DNA of 64,000 nt from Burkholderia sp. BCC0322 (GCF_902833045.1 NZ_CADFDU010000004.1:62001-126000), one strand, 5' to 3'. Shown: positions 7,913 to 16,819, numbered from the stretch's first letter. The notes: a model not told the origin generated them from the sequence alone. Made by a program: numbers and translations.

Positions 7913-8779
7913 CGGCAGGCACCCGAAGCGATCGCGAAAACGCTCGGCAAAGCGCGCACGGGATTTGTATCCACATGCTTCGGCAATATGCGGCACGCTC
8001 CAGCCTGTGGTTTGCATCAGCATCATGGCGTGATGCATGCGCACGTCGATCAGTAGTTCTTCGAAGTGCATGCTTTCACCCGCAAGACGCCGTCTGAGCG
8101 TGGCCTCGCTCATTGCGAGTTCTCGGCTCGCTTCATGAGCGGTCCAGCGATGCGAGGGTCTTTCGCCGATCAGGCTCCTCAAGCGGTCCGCGGTAGTCGG
8201 TTGTTGTGTAGCGACGGCAAATTCATATCCGCGTTCTGCAAGCGCGATCAGAAGGTCCAGCAAACGATGCTGGAGTCGGCCATCGCTGATACGGGGGTCT
8301 TCTATGCCGCTCAGACAGTACGCCAGTGTTGACGCCAGCTCATCATCGAGCGGTACCTGCCGGGCAGATTCGGTACCGGAAATGAACGGCCGCGCAGGCA
8401 AATGCTGGCGACGAAATTCGGCCAGTATTCCGGCCGAAAACGTCAGGAAGATCGAGCGGAAGCGCGGTTCATCCACGCCCGGCGTCTTCAGTAGATCCAT
8501 GCAGGCATGCGAGTCGACCAGGATCACGGACGTCGGCGCGTCGACCGTCAACTGTCGCGTCCCGTCGTCGAGCGTCAATGCGCCCGATACGACGAGCAGC
8601 AGGGTCGCCTCGAAGAAACGGAAGCGCCGGGTGACCTGAGGCTGTCGCAGACATGGCCGGGCCAGGCGGCACCCGTCGCGCTTGAGGGCCGGTGTGCCCG
8701 ACGGCAGGCGCATACCGTCGTCACTTACGGTATGGCGAAGCGAAAACGCGAGGTCAGGTGCAGGCGGTGGCCAGGCCAT
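7898..8779 (-). CDS. AraC family transcriptional regulator
   Basis: A 293-residue regulator with an N-terminal cupin-like sensing domain (about residues 20-180) and a C-terminal double HTH (about 190-290) ending in the AraC signature with ACGYKSRARFAERFRDRFG. The start at 8779 lies 21 bases after the stop of the PEBP gene on the same strand, so the two genes are probably cotranscribed. Its 3' end touches the transposase remnant, yet the C-terminus looks complete (FGCLPSKVR). Confidence 0.9.
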   Translation of the reverse strand: MAWPPPAPDLAFSLRHTVSDDGMRLPSGTPALKRDGCRLARPCLRQPQVTRRFRFFEATLLLVVSGALTLDDGTRQLTVDAPTSVILVDSHACMDLLKTPGVDEPRFRSIFLTFSAGILAEFRRQHLPARPFISGTESARQVPLDDELASTLAYCLSGIEDPRISDGRLQHRLLDLLIALAERGYEFAVATQQPTTADRLRSLIGERPSHRWTAHEASRELAMSEATLRRRLAGESMHFEELLIDVRMHHAMMLMQTTGWSVPHIAEACGYKSRARFAERFRDRFGCLPSKVR

Positions 8780-8800
8780 GATCGATTCCGGCGTTCGCGC

Positions 8801-9436
8801 TCAGGCGGGCAGAACCTTCGGGTTCAAGCTGTACAGCCCTGTCAGGCTAGCCTTGGCCAATACCGGTGCAGCATCGAGCGCCGCACGAACGTTGGTGCCG
8901 GTCAGCGGACCGGAGATTTCGAGTTGCGGTGTGGCGAGCGCGTACACGGTGAACACATAGCGGTGAACCAGGGTATCGTTCCACGGCGGGCACGGGCCGT
9001 CGTAGCCGTAGTAGTCGCCTTTCATCTGCTCGTCGCTCGCAAACCAACCCGTGTAGTCATTGATGCCATGACGCAAGCCCTCAGGTGCTGTCGGGCCGGA
9101 CTTGCCGCGCGGCGTCACGCCATCGGCATGCGTGGCGGCTGCGATTCCGGTCGTACCGGCCGGGATGTCGAGCAGCAGCCAATGGTAAAACTCGACACGC
9201 GGCAGCGAGGCCGGCACTTCGCGACCTTCCTGGTTGACGTCGTCACCGCGGCTCGGTACATCGGGATCGTGGCAGATCACGACGAACGACCGCGTGCCTT
9301 CCGGCACGTCGCTCCAGGCCAGATGCGGATTCCGATTCGACGAAAGACTGACGTGCGTGACTGGATCGGGAACGGCGAAAGCAAATTCCCCGGGGATGTG
9401 TTCGCCGTCATTGAAGCTTTGGCTCGTGAGTTGCAT
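8801..9436 (-). CDS. YbhB/YbcL family PEBP-like protein
   Basis: A 211-residue phosphatidylethanolamine-binding-protein homologue. It carries the ligand-site signatures NPHLAWSDVPEGTRSFVVICHDPDVP and, later, FYHWLLLDIP plus the GYDGPCPPWNDTLVHRYVFTV stretch (given in two parts here: YDGPCPP and HRYVFTVYAL). It has no signal peptide and is longer than YbhB (158 residues) because of an inserted loop at about 70-90. The cellular role of bacterial PEBPs is poorly defined. It precedes the AraC gene in an apparent two-gene operon. Confidence 0.87.
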   Translation of the reverse strand: MQLTSQSFNDGEHIPGEFAFAVPDPVTHVSLSSNRNPHLAWSDVPEGTRSFVVICHDPDVPSRGDDVNQEGREVPASLPRVEFYHWLLLDIPAGTTGIAAATHADGVTPRGKSGPTAPEGLRHGINDYTGWFASDEQMKGDYYGYDGPCPPWNDTLVHRYVFTVYALATPQLEISGPLTGTNVRAALDAAPVLAKASLTGLYSLNPKVLPA

Positions 9437-9541
9437 GGTGAGTGTCGTCCTGCGCGTTGATAAGGTGAGCGGCTATCGGTACGTCACCGTTCCAGCCGTG
9501 TTGTGCATTCTAGGAGCACAGGGACAGACAATGTTTCCAAT

Positions 9542-9570
9542 TCCGATCAGAAATTTTATATATCCGATCA
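9542..9570. promoter_or_regulatory. Direct repeats TCCGATCA, 21 bp apart
   Basis: TCCGATCA occurs at 9542-9549 and again at 9563-9570 in an AT-rich stretch upstream of the PEBP-AraC operon and the LysR remnant. A 21-bp offset places both on one face of the helix, as AraC-family activators require, and the AraC gene lies in the adjacent operon. Binding is inferred. Confidence 0.5.
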
Positions 9571-9657
9571 ATTTGATTGTATGTGGTTGTTTTATGGTGT
9601 CGACTCGATAGAGTGCCGCGATTCATGGAGTGACTGTCGGGTCTCGTCCTGGAGACG

Positions 9658-10173
9658 GTGACCGGCAGACTTCCGGTGCTTTCTCTCAATCGGGCAGCGG
9701 TGGTCGTTTTAAAGCTGGATCCTCCTTCCCTGAAGTCGTTCGAGCGGGTCGTCGAGGACGACACCATCGCGAGTGCGGCTGCGCGCGAACACATCGCGGC
9801 GGCGGCAGTCAGCCGTCGGCTCAGCAAACTCGAGGATGCGCTCGGCACGCGGTTGCTGGTGCGAACCAATAAAGGTTTCGCATCGACCGCGGCCGGTTTC
9901 CATCTCGTGGCCATGGCGCGCGACGTACTCGACCATCTGCACAACATCGCGACGCGGATGCGGGAGTTTTCGGACGGGCGGCGTGGACTGGCAAGACTGC
10001 TCGTCAATATCTGGGCGGTATCAACCCTCATGTCGGCGCTGATCCGGTCGTTTGTCGAGCGAAACCCACGAGGCCATCCGATAGAGGCGATCCCCTGTTG
10101 TGGCGCAATCGGCCTATGCCGGAAAACGACGGTGCCGAAATCTGGGAACTACGCCAGGCCGCGGCCTTGCTGA
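9658..10173 (+). pseudogene. LysR family regulator, truncated
   Basis: The frame holds a good LysR HTH (LDPPSLKSFERVVEDD through AAAVSRRLSKLEDALGTRLL) and the linker helix, up to ALIRSFVERNP at about 10067. Homology then stops and the frame runs on for about 35 unrelated codons. The normal start is probably the GTG at 9700. Only about 120 of roughly 300 residues remain, so the effector domain is gone. A truncated DNA-binding half could in principle still bind DNA, but it looks like a relic. Confidence 0.75.
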
Positions 10174-10332
10174 GCAGTTACGAATTTGGAGGCCGTCCGA
10201 ATCGCGCACGGACCTCACGCGGCCGGTGCGCAATCGTGAATCTGTCGGCGCCATGTGGCGCCAAGATAGCCTGGCGTCAGCGTACGGCCTGTTCGGGCAA
10301 TCCAACCCACTCAGACAGGCGTGCGGCGTCGC

Positions 10333-10839
10333 TCAGTGATTCGTTCGGTCATTCTTTCTGGCCAGCGCGCCCGAGACAAGAGAACGGGATTCAGCGGCGC
10401 TCTTTCGATGATCGCGATGCAAGGTGTCCGCGAGCACCGCCTCGATTGTCGTGGCCGCAAGTGTCTTTCGAACACCACTGTCGATCGAGGCATAGACATG
10501 GCTCAGCACCGGCCCGATGCCTCGGCCGATGGGGCATGCCTGGCTGGGCTTCGAAGGGTGCAGCGCAAAGTGCGCGCCCTCTTCAATTGCGTCAAAGACG
10601 TCAAGCAAGGTGATTGCGTCCGCACTCCTTGCCAGACGCCACCCTGCATTGACGCCGCGATAACTCTCGACAAGGCGGCCTTTCGCAAGCAACCCGAGCG
10701 TACGACGAATCACCACCGGGTTGGTGTTGACGCTCGCAGCGATCCGATCGGATGTGACCGGATCAGGATTATCCCGCGTGGCGAGCGCTATCCAAGCGAG
10801 GATGTGGGTTGCCACGGTCAACCGACTGTTGGCGCTCAT
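10333..10839 (-). CDS. Rrf2 family transcriptional regulator, divergent from the OYE gene
   Basis: A 168-residue Rrf2-type repressor. The HTH is [19 protein letters not shown], and a single conserved Cys lies in [11 protein letters not shown]; there is no Fe-S triad. It resembles the Rrf2 protein encoded at 7130-7600. It faces the OYE gene across a 345-base gap that contains two copies of TGTAA-N9-TTACA, one before each gene, so a repressor of itself and of OYE is the simplest reading. The Cys may sense electrophiles, the typical OYE substrates; this last point is inference. Confidence 0.88.
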   Translation of the reverse strand: MSANSRLTVATHILAWIALATRDNPDPVTSDRIAASVNTNPVVIRRTLGLLAKGRLVESYRGVNAGWRLARSADAITLLDVFDAIEEGAHFALHPSKPSQACPIGRGIGPVLSHVYASIDSGVRKTLAATTIEAVLADTLHRDHRKSAAESRSLVSGALARKNDRTNH

Positions 10840-10865
10840 TGAAAGCCTGTGTTCGCTGATCTGGT

Positions 10866-10884
10866 TGTAACCATATTCATTACA
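10866..10884. promoter_or_regulatory. Operator TGTAA-N9-TTACA before the Rrf2 gene
   Basis: A 19-bp dyad with 5-base arms lies 27 bases upstream of the Rrf2 start at 10839. The same dyad, with the same arm and spacer lengths, occurs before the OYE gene at 11063-11081. Confidence 0.68.
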
Positions 10885-11062
10885 GCATGGGCTGTCAACC
10901 TGACATGCTCGGACAAGGAGGTGATGTCGCGCATGCGTGGTTTTCGTATGGCGAATGATTCAAGGCCACACCCAGGCACCCTTGACGTGCAGAAACCGGC
11001 CTCTCATTGATGTCGGCCGTTCGCGGTAAGAGACTTGCGTTGAGGGCCCGGATGATTTATGT

Positions 11063-11081
11063 TGTAACTATTGTTGTTACA
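11063..11081. promoter_or_regulatory. Operator TGTAA-N9-TTACA before the OYE gene
   Basis: Same 19-bp dyad as at 10866-10884; here the arms extend by one base to TGTAAC/GTTACA with a 7-base spacer. It lies 104 bases before the chosen OYE start. A further half-site, TTGTAAT, follows at about 11092. Confidence 0.68.
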
Positions 11082-11184
11082 TCTAAAGACGTTGTAATCA
11101 CGCATGCGTGCGTTTCGTTCCATAGTCAGCGGAATCCGAGCCGCCGCTCCTCTCTCCTTTAATATCGAAACGGGAAGCCCGCAG

Positions 11185-12252
11185 ATGCCTACACTCTTCG
11201 ATCCTATCCAAATTGGCGCGTTAAAGTTGTCGAACCGCGTTGTCATGGCACCGCTCACGCGCATGCGCGCGTTCGCCGAGCGCAGTCCAGGCGAGCTCAA
11301 CGCCCGACACTACGCGCTGCGTGCGAGCGCGGGACTTGTCATTACCGAGGCGACTTCGGTCACGCCCCAAGGCGTTGGCTATCCCAACACGCCAGGCATC
11401 TGGACCGAGAAGCAGATTGCCGGCTGGAAGGAAGTGACATCAGCAGTGCACGATGCGGGGGGCCTGATCGTCTCGCAGTTGTGGCACGTCGGGCGAGTTT
11501 CCGACCCGATCTACCATGGCGGCAAACTTCCGGTCGCGCCCAGTGCCATTGCGCCGGAAGGCCATGTGACGCGCGTGCGACCTCAGCGCCCGTACACCGT
11601 ACCGCGTGCGCTGGAGACCGAAGAAATCCCCGGCATTGTCGAAGATTTCCGGGTCGGCGCCGCGAACGCACAACGCGCGGGTTTTGATGGCGTCGAGCTA
11701 CACGCGGCAAATGGCTACCTGTTCGATCAGTTTCTGCACGACGGATCGAACCAGAGGACCGACCGTTACGGCGGTTCGATCGAGAATCGCGCACGCTTCC
11801 TGCTGCAGACAGTCGACGCGTTGCTTACAGTTTGGGAGCCGGGCCGCATCGGCGTGCATCTGAACCTGATGTCGAGTTCATACTCGATGCGCGATTCGAA
11901 TCCGCGCGCACTATTCACGTATGTCGCCGAGCAACTCGACCTGCGCAACATCGCTTTCATTTTTGCGCGCGAGGCGCTGGATCGCGGTGACGATCGCATC
12001 GGCCGTGACGTGCGACGTGTCTTCAAAGGCGCCTACATTCTCAATGAAGGGCTGACGAAGGAGAGTGCTGAACTGGCCATCGAACGCGGCGAAGCGGATG
12101 CGGCGGCGTTTGGGCGTCCGTTTATCGCCAACCCGGATCTGGTGGAGCGCTTTCGACGCGATGCGCCGCTTAACACGATCAATCCGGAAACCATCTACGC
12201 GGACGACGAAACCGGCTACAACGATTACCCGTTGCTCGATCACGCAGTCTGA
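11185..12252 (+). CDS. Alkene reductase, Old Yellow Enzyme family
   Basis: A 355-residue FMN-dependent TIM-barrel enzyme. It shows MPTLFDPIQIGALKLSNRVV at the N-terminus, QLWHVGRVSDP, the substrate-binding His/Asn pair in GVELHAANGYLFDQF, RTDRYGGSIENRARF, and a C-terminal FMN-phosphate region with FGRPFIANPDLVERF. The family reduces the C=C bond of enals, enones, nitroalkenes and maleimides using NAD(P)H (NemA/XenB-like). The ATG at 11185 starts exactly where homologues start; the ATG at 11104 would add an unrelated leader. It is divergent from its probable Rrf2 repressor, with matching operators. Confidence 0.94.
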   Translation: MPTLFDPIQIGALKLSNRVVMAPLTRMRAFAERSPGELNARHYALRASAGLVITEATSVTPQGVGYPNTPGIWTEKQIAGWKEVTSAVHDAGGLIVSQLWHVGRVSDPIYHGGKLPVAPSAIAPEGHVTRVRPQRPYTVPRALETEEIPGIVEDFRVGAANAQRAGFDGVELHAANGYLFDQFLHDGSNQRTDRYGGSIENRARFLLQTVDALLTVWEPGRIGVHLNLMSSSYSMRDSNPRALFTYVAEQLDLRNIAFIFAREALDRGDDRIGRDVRRVFKGAYILNEGLTKESAELAIERGEADAAAFGRPFIANPDLVERFRRDAPLNTINPETIYADDETGYNDYPLLDHAV

Positions 12253-12301
12253 AGCCGGCGCCCGGCCGAGCGGCATCGTACTCCGACTCGCTTCGTCGGT
12301 C

Positions 12302-13153
12302 TCAGCGAGTCCCGCTTCGCAGCGTACAGGATTTCAACACCCCGAAGATCTCACAGCAGGCCAGCACGAACGCCGTGAAGTGCGACAGGAACGCGGCCGG
12401 CGCAAACTGGCCGACCCGCAGGAAAGCCAGTGCGCCGAGGCCATGGCCTTTCGGCGCGGCGGCGGCCGGCTGTTTGATCGGCTGCGGCCAGGTAATGTTG
12501 CCTTCCTTGATGACCGTTAGGCCGCGAATCGCATCGCCGTCGAAGTCGACGTTGATCGTGCCGTCTTTGGTCTTGCACAACTCCTCGATCGCGCGCAGCA
12601 GGTTGGATGCATACAGAGCGAGACGCGACGTGAAATCCGTGTAGCCGACGACGGTCACGCCGTGGCGCACCACCGCCTCGCCGGGCACGGTCAGCTCACA
12701 GTTACCACCCTGCTCCGCTGCCATGTCCACGATCACGCTGCCCCGCCTCATCGACTGCACCATCTCGGCCGTGATGAGCTTCGGCGCCAGCTTGTCTGGA
12801 ATCAGCGCGGTCGTGATGACAATGTCCGCGTCTTTGGCCTGCTGCGCGTACATGGCGCGCTGTGTCTGCCGGAAGCCTTCGCTTATGCCCCTGGCGTAGC
12901 CGCCGCCCGAGCCTTCCTCGTCGTAGTCCACCTCGACGAATTCGCCGTCGAGGGACTTGACCTGATCGGCCACCTCGGCGCGCGTATCGTTGGCGCGCAC
13001 GATCGCACTGAGACCGGCCGCGGTGCCGATGGCCGCCAGGCCCGCGGCACGGTAATCACCATCGCCAAAGTTCGCACCTGCGCCGGCCCCGCTTTGCACG
13101 GCCACCGCGAACCCAAGCTTGATCAGTTTCTCGACCACCTCGGGTCGCGCCAC
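12302..13153 (-). pseudogene. pntA: NAD(P) transhydrogenase subunit alpha (pntA), deleted and truncated
   Basis: The frame begins inside the PntA N-terminus (PEVVEKLIKLGFAVAVQSGAG, with the first dozen residues missing). At GDGDYRAAG it jumps to LAAIGTAAGLSAIVRANDTR, skipping roughly 130-150 residues of domain I. It continues through the conserved DIVITTALIPDKLAPKLITAEMV part and the VIVDMAAEQGGNCE core. It then breaks up in the membrane region (GALAFLRVGQFAPAAFLSHFT) and ends in unrelated residues. No pntB follows. The family couples NADH-to-NADPH hydride transfer to proton translocation; this copy cannot. It is convergent with the OYE gene. Confidence 0.85.
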
Positions 13154-13259
13154 AGAAGCTCACTCATCGTCTCCTCCGGCATATGTGCCATCTATGTGGC
13201 ACATTCATCAATATCAACTACCGCGCCGGTACAACTCAACCCATGCACGAATCGAACGA

Positions 13260-13598
13260 TTACTCCGTGTTGAGCTTGTCTCCGCTTTGACTGGCCGAGT
13301 TGGTAAAGCCTGCCGCTATCTTGTCCTTCCAGCCCAACGTGCGCCACACGACAGCGGAGTCTGCCATGAATTGCTTGAACCAGGCACTCGGCATCCCGTT
13401 GTACGTGGGCGAACCGAACACAATTGCTTCGCTCGCATCCAGTCTTTCCCGTGGGGTCGCACCATAACCTACCGCAATTAGCTCGGCACATGCTCAGGAA
13501 ATCGGGCGAATCCCGTCCGCGACCGCCAACGCTTGCTCTGCCGTACGACCGAATTTACTGTCGTAAGCGATTGAGATCAGAATACTCCGTCCGTCGCA
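13260..13598 (-). pseudogene. Flavodoxin / NADPH-quinone reductase family, broken
   Basis: Reading leftward from 13598, one frame gives RSILISIAYDSKFGRTAEQA, then LAVADGIRPIS, a TGA, then AELIAVGYGATPRERL, DASEAIVFGSPTYNGMPSAW, FKQFMADSAVVWRTLGW and KDKIAAGFTNSASQSGDKLN, followed by TAA at 13260. This is the WrbA/flavodoxin fold: the N-terminal phosphate loop, the FGSPTYNG loop and the core are in order, but there is no start codon, an in-frame stop, and loss of the last third. The normal length is about 190-200 residues. Confidence 0.78.
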
Positions 13599-13609
13599 TA
13601 GCACTTCGA

Positions 13610-14077
13610 CTAAGCACCCTTGCCCCCGTCGGTTGCAACCGGCGCCGAATCGTCCGGCTGGTAGAAGTAGCTCCGGTCCAATTTCCCGATCAGCCGATCG
13701 CCAAGCTCTGCGGAGAATTTCAGTAGCATGGGCAGCGGGCGATGATGAATGCTCAGTTCATCGATCTCCCCCTTCTCGTTCATGGTCAGCACGGTGACAC
13801 CCGACAACTCCAGCCCGCTATAAGTGCGCGCCTCCCATTCCAACCAGGTCCTTCCGTCGGTCTTAGCCTGGTCCGTAAACACGAGATGTTCGTAGCTCTC
13901 GCTGGCACCTGCCATCACCGCCTTCACCAGGTCGCGGCCTACAATCGGCCTGACGAGTGCGCTCGCAATGAGTCGCACATCCGGAGCAAGTGCCGCTTCA
14001 AATGCAGTGCCGGCATCTTTGGTGAACGCGTCCGTCCAAGGTTGGCCCCGGACGGATTTACGAACATCTGTTGCCAT
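13610..14077 (-). CDS. Nuclear transport factor 2 family protein
   Basis: A 155-residue protein of the NTF2-like fold: FTKDAGTAFEAALAPDVRL at the front (ligand-pocket first strand), the GRDLVKAVMAG helix, and a beta-rich end with VTVLTMNEKGEIDELSIHHR, a pattern typical of SnoaL-like proteins of unknown reaction. It follows the alpha/beta hydrolase gene (14116-14931) after 38 bases on the same strand, so the two are likely cotranscribed. It may isomerise or bind the hydrolase product; that is inference. Confidence 0.84.
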   Translation of the reverse strand: MATDVRKSVRGQPWTDAFTKDAGTAFEAALAPDVRLIASALVRPIVGRDLVKAVMAGASESYEHLVFTDQAKTDGRTWLEWEARTYSGLELSGVTVLTMNEKGEIDELSIHHRPLPMLLKFSAELGDRLIGKLDRSYFYQPDDSAPVATDGGKGA

Positions 14078-14115
14078 TTTCTCCTCCTATGGAAATAGAA
14101 CTGTCTGCCGGTCGA

Positions 14116-14931
14116 TTACTGCTCCGTTGCCCGGGCGAGGTCAGCGATGAAATCAGTCAGCAGTTCAGCGACCTTAGACGGTTGCTCGACATGAGGCCAG
14201 TGCCCCACCTCAGGGATAAGGACCGTCGACGCCTTGGCGAACCTGGGGCTGACCATCGATTCGATCAATTCTGGGGTGACGAAGGCATCCTCGGCTCCTC
14301 CTGCAATGAGTACAGGACTCGAGAATTTGCTCTTTTCGTTCCCTGACAAATCTCCCGCGCTCCATGCATCAAAGAGTGCGCGAGCCGTCTCGGGACGGAC
14401 CTTCATGCCCACATTGACTAGTTCGTCAATGATGCCCTCCGCATGGCGTCCCGCAAATTGCCTGCGAAGCTCGCGCTGCGCCGTGGGGTCGCCCCCTAGC
14501 GCACGCATTTGTGCCGCGATCTCGTCCGGCATTGGGAGACCGCCCAACGGCACTGGCGTGAGAAGCATCATTGCAATCACCTGATCCGGCAGTGCCGCTG
14601 CGACCAGTTCGGCAATCTGGGCACCCATGCTTTGCCCAACCAGCAATACCGGCCCCGAAATATTGTCGAGTATCGGCACCACCTCTCCGGCAAGCCGCGA
14701 CAGGGTGAACGGTGCGGATGCGGCTGCGCGTGTGCCCATCCCGCTGAGATCCGGCGCCACACAGACGATGCCAAGCTTTGTGAGACGATCCATCACCGGT
14801 TGCCATAGCCGACCTTCGTCCAGGAATCCGTGGATGAAGACTACCGACACATCTTGGTTCTTCCCGGCAGCGACAGTGCCTGTGGTTCGAGATTGAGTAG
14901 TGCTTCCGGCCGCATTCGATTTCATTGCCAT
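14116..14931 (-). CDS. Alpha/beta fold hydrolase
   Basis: A 271-residue alpha/beta hydrolase. The oxyanion HGF motif is at about 34-36, the nucleophile elbow GQSMG gives Ser101, an acid residue probably lies in the AEDAF segment, and the catalytic His is in VGHWPH near the C-terminus. The start at 14931 follows GGAGGG; the longer frame from 14988 lacks a better site. It is divergent from the second hydrolase at 15032 with about 100 bases between, and precedes the NTF2-like gene. The substrate (ester, lactone, C-C or epoxide bond) cannot be told from sequence. Confidence 0.88.
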   Translation of the reverse strand: MAMKSNAAGSTTQSRTTGTVAAGKNQDVSVVFIHGFLDEGRLWQPVMDRLTKLGIVCVAPDLSGMGTRAAASAPFTLSRLAGEVVPILDNISGPVLLVGQSMGAQIAELVAAALPDQVIAMMLLTPVPLGGLPMPDEIAAQMRALGGDPTAQRELRRQFAGRHAEGIIDELVNVGMKVRPETARALFDAWSAGDLSGNEKSKFSSPVLIAGGAEDAFVTPELIESMVSPRFAKASTVLIPEVGHWPHVEQPSKVAELLTDFIADLARATEQ

Positions 14932-14993
14932 AGTCCCTCCTTCATTTCCGCGCCACACGTTGTTGCGCTTCTCAACATCAAGGCGCACAATAG

Positions 14994-15005
14994 GTGAACA
15001 TTCAC
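14994..15005. promoter_or_regulatory. Palindrome GTGAA-N2-TTCAC between divergent hydrolase genes
   Basis: A 12-bp dyad sits 63 bases upstream of one hydrolase start and 27 bases upstream of the other. It is a candidate operator for a regulator such as the MarR protein at 16820-17266; short dyads occur by chance, so support is modest. Confidence 0.35.
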
Positions 15006-15031
15006 GTATTTGTCAACACGGAGTTGATCGC

Positions 15032-15925
15032 ATGGTTAGCAAAACAGATGTTTCGTTCCTGGCCGACGGTAACGTCAACATCGGGGCATGGCTTTTTGTG
15101 CCGGACGGACCAGGCCCACATCCTGCCATCACGATGGCACATGGTTATGCCGGTACCAAGCACCATGGCATTGAGCAGTTCGCCCAGGTCTTTGCCGAAG
15201 CGGGATTCGTCGTGCTTTTGCATGATCATAGGAATTTCGGCGAGAGCGGCGGCCAGCCGCGTGGTGATGTGGATCCCTGGCGACAGATTGCAGACTGGCG
15301 CCGGGCCATTTCGTATCTGGAATCGCGCCCGGAAGTGGATGCAGCACGGATCGGCCTGTGGGGAACGAGCTATGCCGGCGGCCACGCGCTCGTACTGGGA
15401 GCGACGGATCGACGTTTGCGATGCATTGTCGCGCAGGTGCCTACGATCAGTGGATACGAGCAGGGTCTGCGACGCATTCCGCCGGATGCCGTTGCCGCGC
15501 TGGAAGAAGCGCTGGCTGAGGATGATCGGGCGCAACTCCGTGGCGAACCACCACGCTACCAAACGATTGTCAGTGCCGATCCCGCAGTACCTGCCGCATA
15601 CCGCTCGCAGGAGTCCATAGACTTTTATCTGCAACCAGTCCCTGAGGGCATTTGGGAGAACGAAGTCACAGTGCGCTCGACTCGCGCTGCACGAATGTAT
15701 GAACCGGGTGCCTGGGTTTCACGCGTGTCGCCGACACCGCTGATGATGATCGTCGCCAAGGAGGACCGCGTCACGCTTACCGACCTTGAACTCGCCGCCT
15801 ATGAGCGTGCGCTCGAGCCTAAGCAGCTCGTACTGGTTCCCGGCGGTCATTTCGACCCGTATCTCAGCCAGTTCGAGATAGCAAGCGATGCTGCGCTTGA
15901 ATGGTTCCGCAGACACCTTTCCTAA
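15032..15925 (+). CDS. Alpha/beta hydrolase, peptidase S15/dienelactone-hydrolase-like
   Basis: A 297-residue hydrolase with HGYAGTKHHGIEQFA (oxyanion region), LLHDHRNFGESGG and the nucleophile elbow GLWGTSYAGGHAL (Ser in GTSYAG). The acid residue is probably in AKEDRVT and the His in GGHFDPY. This is the layout of the YcjY/acetyl-xylan-esterase-like branch. The ATG at 15032 has GGAG upstream; the open frame extends further left without a better site. The enoyl-CoA hydratase-like gene follows after 28 bases. Confidence 0.88.
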   Translation: MVSKTDVSFLADGNVNIGAWLFVPDGPGPHPAITMAHGYAGTKHHGIEQFAQVFAEAGFVVLLHDHRNFGESGGQPRGDVDPWRQIADWRRAISYLESRPEVDAARIGLWGTSYAGGHALVLGATDRRLRCIVAQVPTISGYEQGLRRIPPDAVAALEEALAEDDRAQLRGEPPRYQTIVSADPAVPAAYRSQESIDFYLQPVPEGIWENEVTVRSTRAARMYEPGAWVSRVSPTPLMMIVAKEDRVTLTDLELAAYERALEPKQLVLVPGGHFDPYLSQFEIASDAALEWFRRHLS

Positions 15926-15953
15926 TGTCGCACAATATTCGGAGGGCACAACA

Positions 15954-16742
15954 GTGAACCATCTCAACCTCAGCATCCACGGTGCCAGCGCGACGATAAC
16001 CTTGACCAATCCGCCGCAAAATCGGCTGGGCATTCAGATGCTCGAAGAGCTCGAGGCCGCAGTCGACACCATCGCGAACAGCGGGGTGAGGGCCCTGCTC
16101 ATCCGCGCGGACGGACCGGACTTCTCCTATGGAGGCGACATCATGCCGTGGGCCGGCATGAAAACCTGGAACCTGCGCGCACTCTTCCAGCGGTATATGG
16201 CCGTTTTCAATCGGATTGAAAGCCTGCCCTTCCCGACCGTTGCAGCTGTCCGGGGTATCTGCTTCGGTGGCGGCTTTGAGTTGGCCCTGCGCTGTGACAT
16301 CATCCTCGCGGCCAGCTCCGCCAGGTTTGCCCATCCGGAGCAGTCTTTAGGCATCACCACGCTGATTGGCGGTGTCTACCGCGTCGCTGAGCGTGCAGGG
16401 CGCGCGTTTGCCTCCGAACTCGCCTTCACCTCCGATCCGGTTGACGCAGCAATGTTGCTTCAACGCGGCGTCGTCAATCACGTCGTTGCGGAAGAGGTTT
16501 TGGACGAGGAAGCCGCTGCGCTGATCCTGCGCCTTGCAAAGGGACCGACCCGGGCTCACGCCGCCCACAAGGCAGTGCTGCGCCTGTGGGCATCGGGCGG
16601 CGTTCAGGCCGCCGACGAAGCAATCTTCGACATTCAGATGCCCCTGTTTGACACTGAAGATACGAAGCGCGGCCTGCAATCCGCGATGGACGCACTATCG
16701 AGGGGCGTAAAGCGGCCGGTACTTGACTTCGAAGGTCACTGA
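15954..16742 (+). CDS. Enoyl-CoA hydratase/isomerase family protein
   Basis: A 262-residue crotonase-fold protein starting at GTG, eight or so bases after GGAGGG. It has VRALLIRADGPDFSYGGDI (first oxyanion loop) and VRGICFGGGFELALRCDII with FAHPEQSLG (second oxyanion loop and active-site region). The usual two catalytic Glu positions are not both clear, so hydratase, isomerase or hydrolase activity is open. Cotranscription with the hydrolase upstream suggests breakdown of a CoA-linked or lactone substrate. Confidence 0.88.
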   Translation: MNHLNLSIHGASATITLTNPPQNRLGIQMLEELEAAVDTIANSGVRALLIRADGPDFSYGGDIMPWAGMKTWNLRALFQRYMAVFNRIESLPFPTVAAVRGICFGGGFELALRCDIILAASSARFAHPEQSLGITTLIGGVYRVAERAGRAFASELAFTSDPVDAAMLLQRGVVNHVVAEEVLDEEAAALILRLAKGPTRAHAAHKAVLRLWASGGVQAADEAIFDIQMPLFDTEDTKRGLQSAMDALSRGVKRPVLDFEGH

Positions 16743-16819
16743 ACCGGCAACTGCACTAGTCGCGATACCGTGGCGCACGGCGCTGGACGCATCCCATGCC
16801 TTCAGCGCCTCGCTCGCGC

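Noticed and set aside
10098-10332. Possible continuation of the LysR relic or another gene in a shifted frame.
   Set aside because: The peptide PENDGAEIWELRQAAALL is not a recognisable LysR effector segment, so no call was made.
14900-15031. A 5' extension of the hydrolase frame at 15032.
   Set aside because: Residues are unrelated to the fold, while ATG 15032 has a clear ribosome site.
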